A model generated the notes under the pieces. It worked only from the letters and a program-made list of their open reading frames with translations, was not told the DNA's origin and ran no database searches. From positions 124,001 through 188,000 of the forward strand of contig JAJXVB010000003.1 of the NCBI GenBank assembly GCA_021782365.1: a stretch of 64,000 nucleotides of DNA, read 5' to 3'. The translations under genes and the position numbers were made by a program. This DNA comes from Pseudomonadota bacterium (GTDB lineage: Bacteria; Pseudomonadota; Gammaproteobacteria; Burkholderiales; Gallionellaceae). Positions 56,893 through 64,000 of the stretch are shown in pieces. Position 1 is the first letter of the stretch, and each line of letters starts with the position of its first letter.

Positions 56893-58263
56893 ATGCAACC
56901 AGACGCGCAAATCGACCAGATCAAGCTCCCGCCGCACTCGGTGGAAGCGGAACAATCGGTGCTGGGCGGGCTGATGCTGGAATCTGCGGCGCTCGACAGG
57001 ATCAGCGACCTGCTCACCGAGGAAGACTTCTATCGCAGGGAGCACCGGCTGATCTATAGGCAGATCGTCAGGATGAGCGAGCAGGCCAAGCCTGTGGACG
57101 TGATCACCGTGGCTGAGGCGCTGGAAAACAGCAACGAGCTAGAAAAGGCGGGCGGGCTCGCCTATCTCGGCAGCCTCGTGCAGAACGTGCCATCTGCTGC
57201 CAACGTGCGCAGATATGGCGAGATCGTGCGAGAGCGCTCCATCATGCGCAAGCTGGTGGAAGTGGGCACGGACATCGCGGGCAGCGCCTACAACCCGTCG
57301 GGGCGGGATGCGGCTCAGCTGCTCGACGAGGCCGAAGGCAAGGTCTTCGAGATTGCAGAGTCGGGAGCCAAGGGCAAGCAGGGTTTTATAAGTATGCCGC
57401 CATTGCTGACACAGGTGGTCGAGCGCATCGAAACGCTTTATGGGCGCGAGGACAGCAGCGATGTGACAGGAACGCCGACGGGCTTCGCCGATCTGGACAG
57501 GATGACATCGGGGTTGCAGGCGGGCGATCTCGTGATCGTGGCGGGGCGTCCCAGTATGGGGAAGACCGCATTCTCGATCAACATCGCCGAGAATGTCGCG
57601 CTAGACAGCAGCCTTCCGGTCGCGATCTTCAGCATGGAGATGGGAGCCGCACAGCTCGTGATGCGCATGCTGGGTTCCGTCGGCAAGCTAAACCAGCAGG
57701 ACCTGCGCTCCGGGAGGCTGGGCGATGACGACTGGGGAAGGCTCACGCATGCGCTGGGGAAGCTGAACGATGCGCCGATATTCATAGACGAGACGCCCGG
57801 TCTTTCATCGCTCGATCTGCGCGCCAGGGCGCGCAGGCTGCATCGCCAGCACGGGAAGCTCGGGCTGATCGTGGTGGATTATCTTCAGCTCATGAGTTCG
57901 AATGTCGGCAAGGCGAGCGAGAACCGCGCCACGGAGATATCAGAGATTTCGCGCGGCTTGAAGAGCCTCGCGAAGGAACTGCATTGCCCCGTGATCGCGC
58001 TTTCCCAGCTTAACCGCAGCCTGGAACAGAGGCCAAACAAGCGGCCGGTGATGTCTGATCTGCGCGAATCCGGTGCAATCGAGCAGGACGCGGATCTGAT
58101 TCTTTTCATCTACCGGGATGAGGTTTACAACAAGGAATCTCCCGACAAGGGCAAGGCCGAGATCATCATCGGCAAGCAGCGAAACGGCCCGATAGGCACG
58201 GTTCCGTTGGCCTTCAGGGGGGAATACACGCGCTTCGACAATCTCGCGCAGGGCGACTATTGA
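56893..58263 (+). CDS. dnaB: Replicative DNA helicase DnaB
   Basis: The hexameric helicase of the replication fork, 456 residues. The N-terminal domain (about 10-120, PHSVEAEQSVLGGLMLE) binds primase. The RecA-like domain has Walker A GRPSMGKTAFS, Walker B LIVVDYLQLM and the arginine-finger region in LRESGAIEQDADLILFIYR. No intein is present. It follows rplI as in most proteobacteria. Confidence 0.98.
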   Translation: MQPDAQIDQIKLPPHSVEAEQSVLGGLMLESAALDRISDLLTEEDFYRREHRLIYRQIVRMSEQAKPVDVITVAEALENSNELEKAGGLAYLGSLVQNVPSAANVRRYGEIVRERSIMRKLVEVGTDIAGSAYNPSGRDAAQLLDEAEGKVFEIAESGAKGKQGFISMPPLLTQVVERIETLYGREDSSDVTGTPTGFADLDRMTSGLQAGDLVIVAGRPSMGKTAFSINIAENVALDSSLPVAIFSMEMGAAQLVMRMLGSVGKLNQQDLRSGRLGDDDWGRLTHALGKLNDAPIFIDETPGLSSLDLRARARRLHRQHGKLGLIVVDYLQLMSSNVGKASENRATEISEISRGLKSLAKELHCPVIALSQLNRSLEQRPNKRPVMSDLRESGAIEQDADLILFIYRDEVYNKESPDKGKAEIIIGKQRNGPIGTVPLAFRGEYTRFDNLAQGDY

Positions 58264-58273
58264 TCGATAAAGT

Positions 58274-58302
58274 TTGAAGTCTAATTGAATCTCGACTATA
58301 AT
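58274..58302 (+). promoter_or_regulatory. Promoter of tRNA-Val
   Basis: TTGAAG (58274-58279), 17 bases of spacer and the perfect TATAAT (58297-58302), 15 bases before the tRNA. It lies just after the dnaB stop codon. Confidence 0.8.
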
Positions 58303-58316
58303 GCTTCTTCTTCAAC

Positions 58317-58393
58317 AGGCGCGTAGCTCAGCTGGTTAGAGCACCACCTTGACATGGTGGGGGTCGTTGGTTCGAGTCCAATCGCGCCTACCA
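58317..58393 (+). tRNA. tRNA-Val (anticodon GAC)
   Basis: A 77-base tRNA with encoded CCA. The acceptor stem AGGCGCG pairs perfectly with CGCGCCU. The D arm is GCTC...GAGC, the anticodon stem is CCACC/GGTGG with loop TTGACAT (anticodon GAC), and the T arm is GTTGG-TTCGAGT-CCAAT. The body closely matches E. coli tRNA-Val(GAC). It is a single gene with its own promoter and terminator. Confidence 0.97.
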
Positions 58394-58400
58394 ACAATAC

Positions 58401-58435
58401 AACGGGTTAGATCAGAAACGGTCTGGCCCGTTTTT
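58401..58435 (+). terminator. Terminator after tRNA-Val
   Basis: AACGGG and CCCGTT enclose an inner CAGA/TCTG stem, and TTTTT follows. The spacing from the tRNA end is seven bases. Confidence 0.8.
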
Positions 58436-58454
58436 CTTTTGCGCCCGGCACGGC

Positions 58455-58476
58455 GCATCCTGAAGTGACAGGATGC
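58455..58476. repeat. Inverted repeat between tRNA-Val and the toxin-antitoxin pair
   Basis: GCATCCTG (58455-58462) and CAGGATGC (58469-58476) are perfect complements with a six-base loop. It lies at the junction between core genes and the A/T-richer toxin-antitoxin leader. Confidence 0.6.
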
Positions 58477-58511
58477 CGCGACCCATTCCTTGTTTATGAA
58501 TTCTATTCAGA

Positions 58512-58540
58512 TTGACATAAAATTCCTTACATGAAAGAAT
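58512..58540 (+). promoter_or_regulatory. Probable promoter of the toxin-antitoxin pair
   Basis: TTGACA (58512-58517) with 17 bases to AAGAAT (58535-58540), in a stretch clearly A/T-richer than its surroundings, about 35 bases before the antitoxin start. Confidence 0.5.
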
Positions 58541-58575
58541 AAATAAGAATTAATGTGATATTTGAGGAGGCAATG

Positions 58576-58833
58576 ATGCTGGCGACAGTGACGGACAAAG
58601 GACAGGTGACCGTCCCGAAAAATATACGCGACCAGCTTCATATCGAGACCGGCAGCAAGCTTGATTTCGAGGTGGAAGAGGACGGCAGTCTGCGGGTGCG
58701 CGTGCTGGCGCGAGGATCTGAAAACCTGTTCGGGCTGGTGCATCGCCCGGGAATGAGTTCGCTGAGCGTTGAGTCGATGGACGAAGGCATCGTTGCGGCG
58801 ACAAAGGCGCGCAACCAGCGTACGCGCAAATGA
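58576..58833 (+). CDS. AbrB/MazE-type antitoxin (VapB)
   Basis: An 85-residue antitoxin. The N-terminal SpoVT/AbrB DNA-binding domain reads ATVTDKGQVTVPKNIRDQLHI with the swapped-hairpin pattern. The C-terminal part (LFGLVHRPGM, ESMDEGIVAATKARNQRTRK) would neutralise the toxin. AGGAGG precedes ATG 58576 by five bases. ATG 58573 is too close. The stop overlaps the toxin start by 4 bases. Such antitoxins repress their own promoter. Confidence 0.9.
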   Translation: MLATVTDKGQVTVPKNIRDQLHIETGSKLDFEVEEDGSLRVRVLARGSENLFGLVHRPGMSSLSVESMDEGIVAATKARNQRTRK

Positions 58834-59219
58834 TTGCACTGGACACAAACGTCTTGGTACGGCTGGTTACTCGTGACAACGAGAAACAGGCGCAACGCGC
58901 CAAGGCCGTGTTTGATCAGGCTGAGCACGGCGGGCTGTTTGTTTCCGACATGGTGCTGGTCGAGTTGTGCTGGACGCTGTCGCGCAGCTACGAGCTTGAG
59001 CGTGCCGATATTTCACGCACCGTGCGCGCCCTGTTGGATAACAGTTGCATCGCCTTCGAATCAGCAATCGTCGTGCGCAACGCTTTGAGCAGTTTTGAAA
59101 CCAATGCTGCAGATTTTCCGGATTGCCTGATTGCCGCGAAAGCCAGGCACGCGGGTTGCAGTCAGACTTTCACTTTCGATCAGCGCATGAAGTCGTTGCC
59201 AGGCGTGAAGCTGCTTTAA
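58830..59219 (+). CDS. PIN-domain ribonuclease toxin (VapC)
   Basis: A 129-residue PIN-domain protein. The acidic active site is visible: D5 in IALDTNVLVRL, the Glu in VLVELCWTL and the Asp in DFPDCLIAAKA, with a later Asp in FTFDQRMK. VapC toxins cut specific RNAs such as initiator tRNA or 23S rRNA. The target here is unknown. It is coupled to the antitoxin by ATGA. The pair sits between tRNA-Val and priA and is the only clearly accessory module in the window. Confidence 0.9.
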   Translation: MIALDTNVLVRLVTRDNEKQAQRAKAVFDQAEHGGLFVSDMVLVELCWTLSRSYELERADISRTVRALLDNSCIAFESAIVVRNALSSFETNAADFPDCLIAAKARHAGCSQTFTFDQRMKSLPGVKLL

Positions 59220-59282
59220 CCCGCGCTGAGTCGCAAGTGCTACGCCGTGCGATAATCACGCTATTCTGTAAATCTATTCTAC

Positions 59283-61439
59283 ATGCCCATCGTTCGCATC
59301 GCTCTCGATGTCCCCCTGCCCACCCTCTTCGATTACGAGGTGGACGAGCCCGTTTCCATGGGGCAGCGCGTGCTTGTCGAATTCCGCAGGCGACAACAGA
59401 TCGGCGTCGTGATCGAGGGGGCGGAAAAAAGCGATGTGCCGCAGGATCGCATCAAGCAGGTGATCCGCGTGTTGAAGGACTGCGAGCCTCTGTCTGAAAA
59501 CCTGCTGAAGTTATTGAAATTCTGCAGCGACTATTACCACTACCCAATCGGGCCCACGGTGCTTTCAGCGTTGCCGACTCGTCTGCGTGCTGATAAACCG
59601 ATAGTCGTCAAGAAGCGCACGGGCTTAAGACTGGTCCGCGACCCGTCGATGCTGCCGGCAAGAAAGATGGTTGCCCGGCGCATCATCGACGAGCTCGCCA
59701 AAAGACCATGCTCGCCTTCAGAGCTCAGGAGGCTGGCGCCGACCGCAGGTGCTCAGATGAAGTGGCTGGAAAAGGAGGGATGGATAGAGCCGTGCGAGCT
59801 GAAGGAGTCATATTCCACCCCTTCCGTTCAGCTTGCCAATGCGCACACGCTCACGCAGGAACAGCAGGAAGCGGTGGATCAGGTTCTGCAATCCAAGGGT
59901 TTCGGATGTTATCTTCTGCATGGCATCACGGGCAGCGGCAAGACCGAGGTTTATGTTCACCTGATGCATCGCATTTTGGAGCGCGGGGGGCAGATATTGC
60001 TGCTCGTGCCCGAGATCAATTTGACGCCTCAGCTGGAAGGCTATTTTCAGAGCCGGTTTCCGGATGTTCCATTGGTGAGCCTGCATAGCGGGCTTTCGGA
60101 AAATGCCCGTCTGGAGAATTGGCAGCAGGCGCAGGCGGGGGAAGCCAGAATCGTGCTCGGCACGCGCCTTTCGGTGTTTGCAGAATTGCCTGCTCTTTCA
60201 CTCATTATCGTGGATGAGGAGCACGACGGCTCTTTCAAGCAGCAGGATGGACTGCGCTATTCCGCAAGGGATGTGGCCATCTTCCGGGCAAGCCAGGGCG
60301 GCCTTCCCATCGTTCTGGGTTCCGCCACTCCTTCTCTCGAGAGCTACCACAATGCCCAAATCGGTCGTTACAGGCTCATCAAGCTGACCCAGCGTGCGAA
60401 GGCAGAGTCCCGTCTTCCCAGGATGGGCTGCATCAATGTGAATCAGTCCGTGATGACGGAGGGGGTTAGTGAAAGGCTGCTCGGCGAAATCGGCTCCAGG
60501 ATTTCCCGCGGAGAGCAAAGCCTGATCTTCATCAATCGCCGCGGCTATGCGCCTGTATTGATGTGCACGGAATGCGGCTGGATGTCGGATTGCAGGCATT
60601 GCGCGGGCAAGATGGTGCTGCATTTGAAGGATAGAAAGCTGCGCTGCCATCACTGCGGCAGCCAGCAAAGCATTCCGTCCTCATGCCCAGGCTGCGGGCA
60701 CGCGGGACTGCATCCCGTTGGCAGCGGCACTCAGCGGGTGGAAAGCCTGCTTCAGGCGAAATATCCGGATGCCAGAATCCTGCGCGTGGACAAGGACAGC
60801 ACGAGAAACAAGCACGCATGGAAGCAGATGCGGGAACAGATACACGCAAACGAGGTGGACATACTGGTCGGCACGCAGATGCTGGCCAAGGGGCACGATT
60901 TTCCTGCGCTGACGCTGGTCGGCGTTCTGGGTGCGGACAATGCATTGTATAGCGCGGATTTTCGCGCTGCGGAAAGGCTTTTCGCGCAGCTGATGCAGGT
61001 TGCTGGGCGCGCAGGCCGGGCCGACAAGCCGGGCGAGGTCCAGATCCAGACAGCCTTTCCGGATCATCCGCTGTTCCGTTGCCTGAAACATCATGATTTC
61101 GATTCATGGGCATCCCAGCTTTTGTCAGAGCGCAAGATGGCGGGTTTTCCCCCTTTCGTGTTTCAGGCCATGCTGCGCGCCGAGGGCAAGATCGAGAGCG
61201 AAGTGTATGCCTATCTCGAAAAGGTCCGTGCTTTGGCCATCGCATTGCAGCGGGAAGTCGAGGTGTTCGGCGTGGTGCCGGCAAGTCTCGCGCGGCGCGC
61301 CAACCATGTGCGCGCCCAGCTTCTGATCCAGGCGCAGTCGAGAAAGGTGCTGCAGCAGTTTCTGCGCGACTGGCGCATCGAAGAAATTCCTCATGCCAGA
61401 TTGCACCGCTCGCTGGACATCGATCCCATGGAGTTTTAG
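59283..61439 (+). CDS. priA: Primosomal protein N' (PriA replication restart helicase)
   Basis: PriA recognises stalled forks and reloads DnaB, 718 residues. The N-terminal 3'-end-binding domain begins VRIALDVPLPTLFDYEVD. Helicase motifs are Walker A GITGSGKTEVY, motif II IVDEEHDGSFKQQD and motif III GSATPSLES. Paired zinc sites are CTECGWMSDCRHC and CHHCGSQQSIPSSCPGCGH, and motifs V and VI include VGTQMLAKGHDFP and QVAGRAGRA. The start ATG 59283 has only a weak ribosome site. No priB is found in this window. Confidence 0.97.
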   Translation: MPIVRIALDVPLPTLFDYEVDEPVSMGQRVLVEFRRRQQIGVVIEGAEKSDVPQDRIKQVIRVLKDCEPLSENLLKLLKFCSDYYHYPIGPTVLSALPTRLRADKPIVVKKRTGLRLVRDPSMLPARKMVARRIIDELAKRPCSPSELRRLAPTAGAQMKWLEKEGWIEPCELKESYSTPSVQLANAHTLTQEQQEAVDQVLQSKGFGCYLLHGITGSGKTEVYVHLMHRILERGGQILLLVPEINLTPQLEGYFQSRFPDVPLVSLHSGLSENARLENWQQAQAGEARIVLGTRLSVFAELPALSLIIVDEEHDGSFKQQDGLRYSARDVAIFRASQGGLPIVLGSATPSLESYHNAQIGRYRLIKLTQRAKAESRLPRMGCINVNQSVMTEGVSERLLGEIGSRISRGEQSLIFINRRGYAPVLMCTECGWMSDCRHCAGKMVLHLKDRKLRCHHCGSQQSIPSSCPGCGHAGLHPVGSGTQRVESLLQAKYPDARILRVDKDSTRNKHAWKQMREQIHANEVDILVGTQMLAKGHDFPALTLVGVLGADNALYSADFRAAERLFAQLMQVAGRAGRADKPGEVQIQTAFPDHPLFRCLKHHDFDSWASQLLSERKMAGFPPFVFQAMLRAEGKIESEVYAYLEKVRALAIALQREVEVFGVVPASLARRANHVRAQLLIQAQSRKVLQQFLRDWRIEEIPHARLHRSLDIDPMEF

Positions 61440-61464
61440 AGTGGGATCTTTGAAGGAGGGCGCG

Positions 61465-62835
61465 ATGTCGGTTGAATTCTTGCAGGCGATTGCAGCCGTG
61501 GTGGGCAGCGATGCGCTCACCACGGGGGATGCGGCAAAGCCATACTGCGAAGACAAGAGAGGGCGCTACTTTGGCGATGCGCTCGCGGTCGTCTTCCCGT
61601 CGAATTCCGATCAGGTTTCCCAGGTCGTCAGGCTTTGCGCTTCGCGGCGCATTCCCATCGTGCCTCAAGGAGGCAACACCAGTCTTTGCGGCGCATCAGT
61701 GCCCCTGCAGGGAATGGAGCAGATCATCCTCAACCTTTCGCGGATGAACCGGATTGTTTCGGTCGATCCGATCGATTACACCATGACGGTCGAGGCGGGC
61801 TGCAAGCTGGCTTCGATCTATGAGGCAGCAGAAAAGGCCGGCCGCCTTTTTCCTTTGGGGTTGACCGCGATCGCAGCAAACTGCGAGATCGGGGGAAATC
61901 TTTCCACCAATGCGGGCGGAATAGGCGTGCTGCGCTATGGCAATGCGCGCGATTTGGTTCTGGGGCTCGAGGTGGTGCTGCCGGACGGGCGCATCTGGAA
62001 CGGCCTGCGCGGGTTGAGGAAGGACAATACCGGTTACGATCTGAAGCATCTTTTCGTCGGGGCCGAAGGCACGCTCGGCATCATCACGAGCGCTGTGCTG
62101 AAGCTGTATCCGAAACCGCAATCGAGCCTCACGGCTTGCGTCGCGATAGACAGCCCGGAAACCGCTGTGCGGCTCCTCGCGCACATGCGCTCATGCTGTG
62201 CGTTAAGCGGATTCGAGATCATGTCGCGCAACTGTCTTGAACTCGTTTTCAAGCATGTTTCGGGCACCAGGGAGCCATTTGAAATGGCGTATCCATGGTA
62301 TCTGCTGATCAAGGCGGATGATGTGGAAAAAGACATCGTAAGCGAGGAATTGCAGAATTCAGGCGTGCTCGAATCTTTGGTTTCCGATGATCCAGAGCAG
62401 ACGGAACAATGGTGGCGCTTGCGCAGAAGCATCAGCGATGCGCAAAAGAGCGAGGGTGTCAGCGTCAAACACGATGTCTCGGTTCCGGTGAGCCGCGTTG
62501 CGGATTTCATCGAGCAGGCAAGCCGTGACCTGCGCGACCGTTTCCCCGGCATACGCATCGTCGCGTTCGGCCACATGGGAGACGGCAACATCCACTACAA
62601 TGCCTCCATGCCGGGTGATGCCGCATTCATCGCCAAAAACGAGAAGGTAGTCAATCGCATCGTCTACGAAGTCGTGAGCAGGCTTGAAGGCAGCATCAGC
62701 GCTGAACACGGCCTGGGCCAGCTGAAGCGGGAGACGATACGCGAGTACAAGGATTCGGTGGAACTCGAGCTGATGAAGAGGATTAAGGATGCGCTGGATC
62801 CATTAGGGCTTATGAATCCTGGAAAAGTGCTCTAG
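61465..62835 (+). CDS. FAD-linked D-2-hydroxyacid dehydrogenase (GlcD/D2HGDH family)
   Basis: A 456-residue flavoprotein of the vanillyl-alcohol-oxidase fold. The FAD region reads VPQGGNTSLCGASVP and the C-terminal cap has the metal-site motif GHMGDGNIHYN and AEHGLGQLKRE. These fit D-2-hydroxyglutarate or D-lactate dehydrogenases. Glycolate oxidase subunit GlcD is related. No GlcE or GlcF partner is next to it, which favours a single-subunit enzyme. AAGGAGG before ATG 61465 fixes the start. The substrate is uncertain. Confidence 0.88.
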   Translation: MSVEFLQAIAAVVGSDALTTGDAAKPYCEDKRGRYFGDALAVVFPSNSDQVSQVVRLCASRRIPIVPQGGNTSLCGASVPLQGMEQIILNLSRMNRIVSVDPIDYTMTVEAGCKLASIYEAAEKAGRLFPLGLTAIAANCEIGGNLSTNAGGIGVLRYGNARDLVLGLEVVLPDGRIWNGLRGLRKDNTGYDLKHLFVGAEGTLGIITSAVLKLYPKPQSSLTACVAIDSPETAVRLLAHMRSCCALSGFEIMSRNCLELVFKHVSGTREPFEMAYPWYLLIKADDVEKDIVSEELQNSGVLESLVSDDPEQTEQWWRLRRSISDAQKSEGVSVKHDVSVPVSRVADFIEQASRDLRDRFPGIRIVAFGHMGDGNIHYNASMPGDAAFIAKNEKVVNRIVYEVVSRLEGSISAEHGLGQLKRETIREYKDSVELELMKRIKDALDPLGLMNPGKVL

Positions 62836-63384
62836 CTAAAGCAGAAACGGTATGAATAGTTTTGTGCTCGCCATGTATTTCTGGTACTGCGAGCCGAAAT
62901 AATCGATGTTCTCGTTTTCCTCGGCGCGCGAGGCGAGGAGAAGAAAGATGCTCGCCAGGAATGAAATTCCCGCGCTGAGCCAGGACATCTCCTTGAAGAA
63001 CAGCCCCCAGTCCAGAAACAAGAGAGAACTGTAGATCGGGTGGCGTATGTAGCGATAAAGCCCGCGCGTGACTAGCCTTGTCGTCTTTTCGATGAGCAGC
63101 AGACACGCATCATCGCGGTTCGCGTCGTGCTTGCCGAACATGAAGAGGGAAAGATAGCCCGAGAAAACTAGGAGCAGCGAAATGTTCATCATGACCACGC
63201 TTGCGATCTGGTCTGGCGTGCTCACCGTGTTTCCCCATCTGCCATGGCTCATGGCAAGCAGTATCAGCATCAGCTCCCAAGCGAAGAAGCGGAAGAAGCC
63301 ATGGGACTTCGGGGCGCGCAGCGAGGCGCGTGACAGATAGGCCAATACCACGGTTCCAGCGATGAAGAAGGGCCACTCGAGCAT
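62836..63384 (-). CDS. Isoprenylcysteine carboxyl methyltransferase-like membrane protein
   Basis: A 182-residue inner-membrane protein with four or five helices. The C-terminal half has LVTRGLYRYIRHPIYSSLLF and EENENIDYFGSQYQKYM, the SAM-binding pattern of the ICMT/PEMT family. Bacterial members methylate lipids or small molecules, or have unknown roles. The start lacks a good ribosome site. Its stop touches that of the convergent dehydrogenase gene. Confidence 0.8.
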   Translation of the reverse strand: MLEWPFFIAGTVVLAYLSRASLRAPKSHGFFRFFAWELMLILLAMSHGRWGNTVSTPDQIASVVMMNISLLLVFSGYLSLFMFGKHDANRDDACLLLIEKTTRLVTRGLYRYIRHPIYSSLLFLDWGLFFKEMSWLSAGISFLASIFLLLASRAEENENIDYFGSQYQKYMASTKLFIPFLL

Positions 63385-63507
63385 GCATAATATTCCGGAA
63401 ATATACTGTATATAAAGTTTACACCCGTTTTGAATACGCTGCGAATAAGCTGTCGACCGGCATGGCGATCAGTTACAATCCGGGAAAATGAATTTAGAAG
63501 TTGCGTG

Positions 63508-63600
63508 ATGGATAGATTGCTGTATTCCCAGAGGAAATCACTTTGTTGTTCGCCGATCCGGCTTCTTGAGAACAATGCTGTCACGGGTGCGGTGAGCTGA
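63508..63600 (+). CDS. Possible 30-residue upstream ORF coupled to the chorismatase gene
   Basis: A 30-codon frame (MDRLLYSQRKSLCCSPIRLL and ten more residues) ends in TGA whose A is the first base of the chorismatase ATG. An even shorter frame (MNLEVA, 63488-63508) ends in TGATG at its start in the same way. Two successive TGATG couplings suggest a leader-peptide arrangement or the remains of a broken gene. There is no homology evidence. Confidence 0.25.
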   Translation: MDRLLYSQRKSLCCSPIRLLENNAVTGAVS

Positions 63601-64000
63601 TGCGCCTGTATGTCGAACATGCGGACGATATTCAGGGGCCGCTTGACAATGTGCTGGGTGAGATATGTTTCTCGTCCGGACCGGAGCCTCTGATTCATCA
63701 GAGGCCCTGCCTGATTGTGTCGATGAAAAGGCTGGATGCGCAAAAACCAGCCCGGGAGATATGGCGCTGCAGCGGGGAGATCGAACAGGGGCAATACGGC
63801 GACATCCGCTACCGGAAATGCGAAGGTGTTTTGTTCGGTTTCATCTCATTGCCCGAGACCCGTTTTGATGCGCAAGGCAAGCCAGCGCTTCAGCAGGCGG
63901 CAGAATCTGCCTATCGCCAGATTTTCGAACTGCTCGAAAGGCTTGAATATCCCTGTCTCTACAGATTCTGGAATTACATCGCGGACATCAACCAGATAAG
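63600..64000 (+). CDS. Chorismatase, XanB2/FkbO-like (5' part, runs off the window)
   Basis: The first 133 residues of a chorismatase-like enzyme. EIWRCSGEIEQGQYGDIRY, GVLFGFISLPE, AAESAYRQIFELLERLEYPCL and YRFWNYIADIN match the N-terminal half of the XanB2/FkbO/Hyg5 family. XanB2-type enzymes turn chorismate into 3- and 4-hydroxybenzoate, precursors of aryl polyenes and ubiquinone. Others hydrolyse it to dihydrodihydroxybenzoate. The active-site half is beyond the window, so the subtype is open. ATG 63600 has GGTGAG close upstream. Confidence 0.75.
   Translation, partial: MRLYVEHADDIQGPLDNVLGEICFSSGPEPLIHQRPCLIVSMKRLDAQKPAREIWRCSGEIEQGQYGDIRYRKCEGVLFGFISLPETRFDAQGKPALQQAAESAYRQIFELLERLEYPCLYRFWNYIADINQI

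Noticed and set aside
63400-63425. LexA-box-like TACTGTATATAAA
   Set aside because: Only the left half fits. The matching CAG half is absent. It may be part of a promoter for the minus-strand methyltransferase-like gene.

Overview
The window looks like the chromosome of a free-living betaproteobacterium. The best fit is the Gallionellaceae/Nitrosomonadales (lithoautotrophic iron oxidisers and relatives). This is inferred from gene content and synteny: dapA-bamC, rne facing rluC, rpsF-rpsR-rplI-dnaB, a CbbQ/CbbO Rubisco-activase pair, a PPi-type phosphofructokinase and a XanB2-type chorismatase. The sequence alone does not name the species. Coding density is high and many genes overlap by 4 bases (ATGA). 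No phage, insertion sequence, CRISPR array or rRNA was seen. The only clear accessory module is a small AbrB/PIN toxin-antitoxin pair beside a tRNA-Val.

Layout. 0-5.2 kb: dapA, bamC, a metallo-beta-lactamase-fold hydrolase, an Ala/Pro-repeat lipoprotein, the L16 hydroxylase roxA and slyD. 5.2-11.7 kb: a GT-B glycosyltransferase-like gene divergent from a two-gene ovothiol operon (ovoA-ovoB), then an unrecognised exported 577-residue protein. 11.7-19.6 kb: gloA, an MFS exporter, dnaE, argB, a HAD nucleotidase and a type I-beta DAHP synthase. 19.7-28.7 kb: a histone-H1-like Lys/Ala/Pro repeat protein, a DUF2145-like protein, an AmpE/CobD-like membrane protein, srkA, rsgA, phhB, an M48 protease, orn, a universal stress protein, a nitrobindin-like haem protein and hemH. 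28.8-43.1 kb: an RND efflux pair, a 63-residue membrane protein with cbbQ-cbbO, glgP-tal, a Gly/Met-rich lipoprotein with a Spy-like chaperone, and a PAS/GAF/GGDEF/EAL protein. 43.2-53.5 kb: an operon ppa-folD-polyferredoxin, pfp, a low-molecular-weight tyrosine phosphatase, rne, rluC, a type II NADH dehydrogenase and a stand-alone receiver. 53.5-64 kb: an EamA transporter, rlmM, rpsF-rpsR-rplI, dnaB, tRNA-Val, the toxin-antitoxin pair, priA, an FAD-linked hydroxyacid dehydrogenase, an ICMT-like methyltransferase and the 5' part of a chorismatase.

How the genes fit together. Carbon and energy genes cluster in the middle: Rubisco activase proteins, transaldolase, glycogen phosphorylase, pyrophosphatase and PPi-dependent phosphofructokinase suit an autotroph that stores glycogen and uses PPi as a phosphoryl donor. 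Thiol and stress functions (ovothiol, glyoxalase, Spy-like chaperone, RND efflux) suit metal-rich or oxidative surroundings. The right side is the usual replication and translation block (S6/S18/L9, DnaB, PriA), here without priB between rpsF and rpsR.

Points most worth a second look: (1) the roughly 90-base gap before the GGDEF/EAL gene, almost wholly made of inverted repeats, with two competing RNA folds, one of which buries the start codon; (2) the ovothiol operon and its divergent glycosyltransferase-like neighbour; (3) the CbbQ/CbbO pair with a tiny membrane protein and no Rubisco gene beside it; (4) the Cys-rich tail on the membrane polyferredoxin; (5) stop-start-coupled mini-ORFs ahead of the chorismatase; (6) a small coding-like ORF convergent with ovoB.
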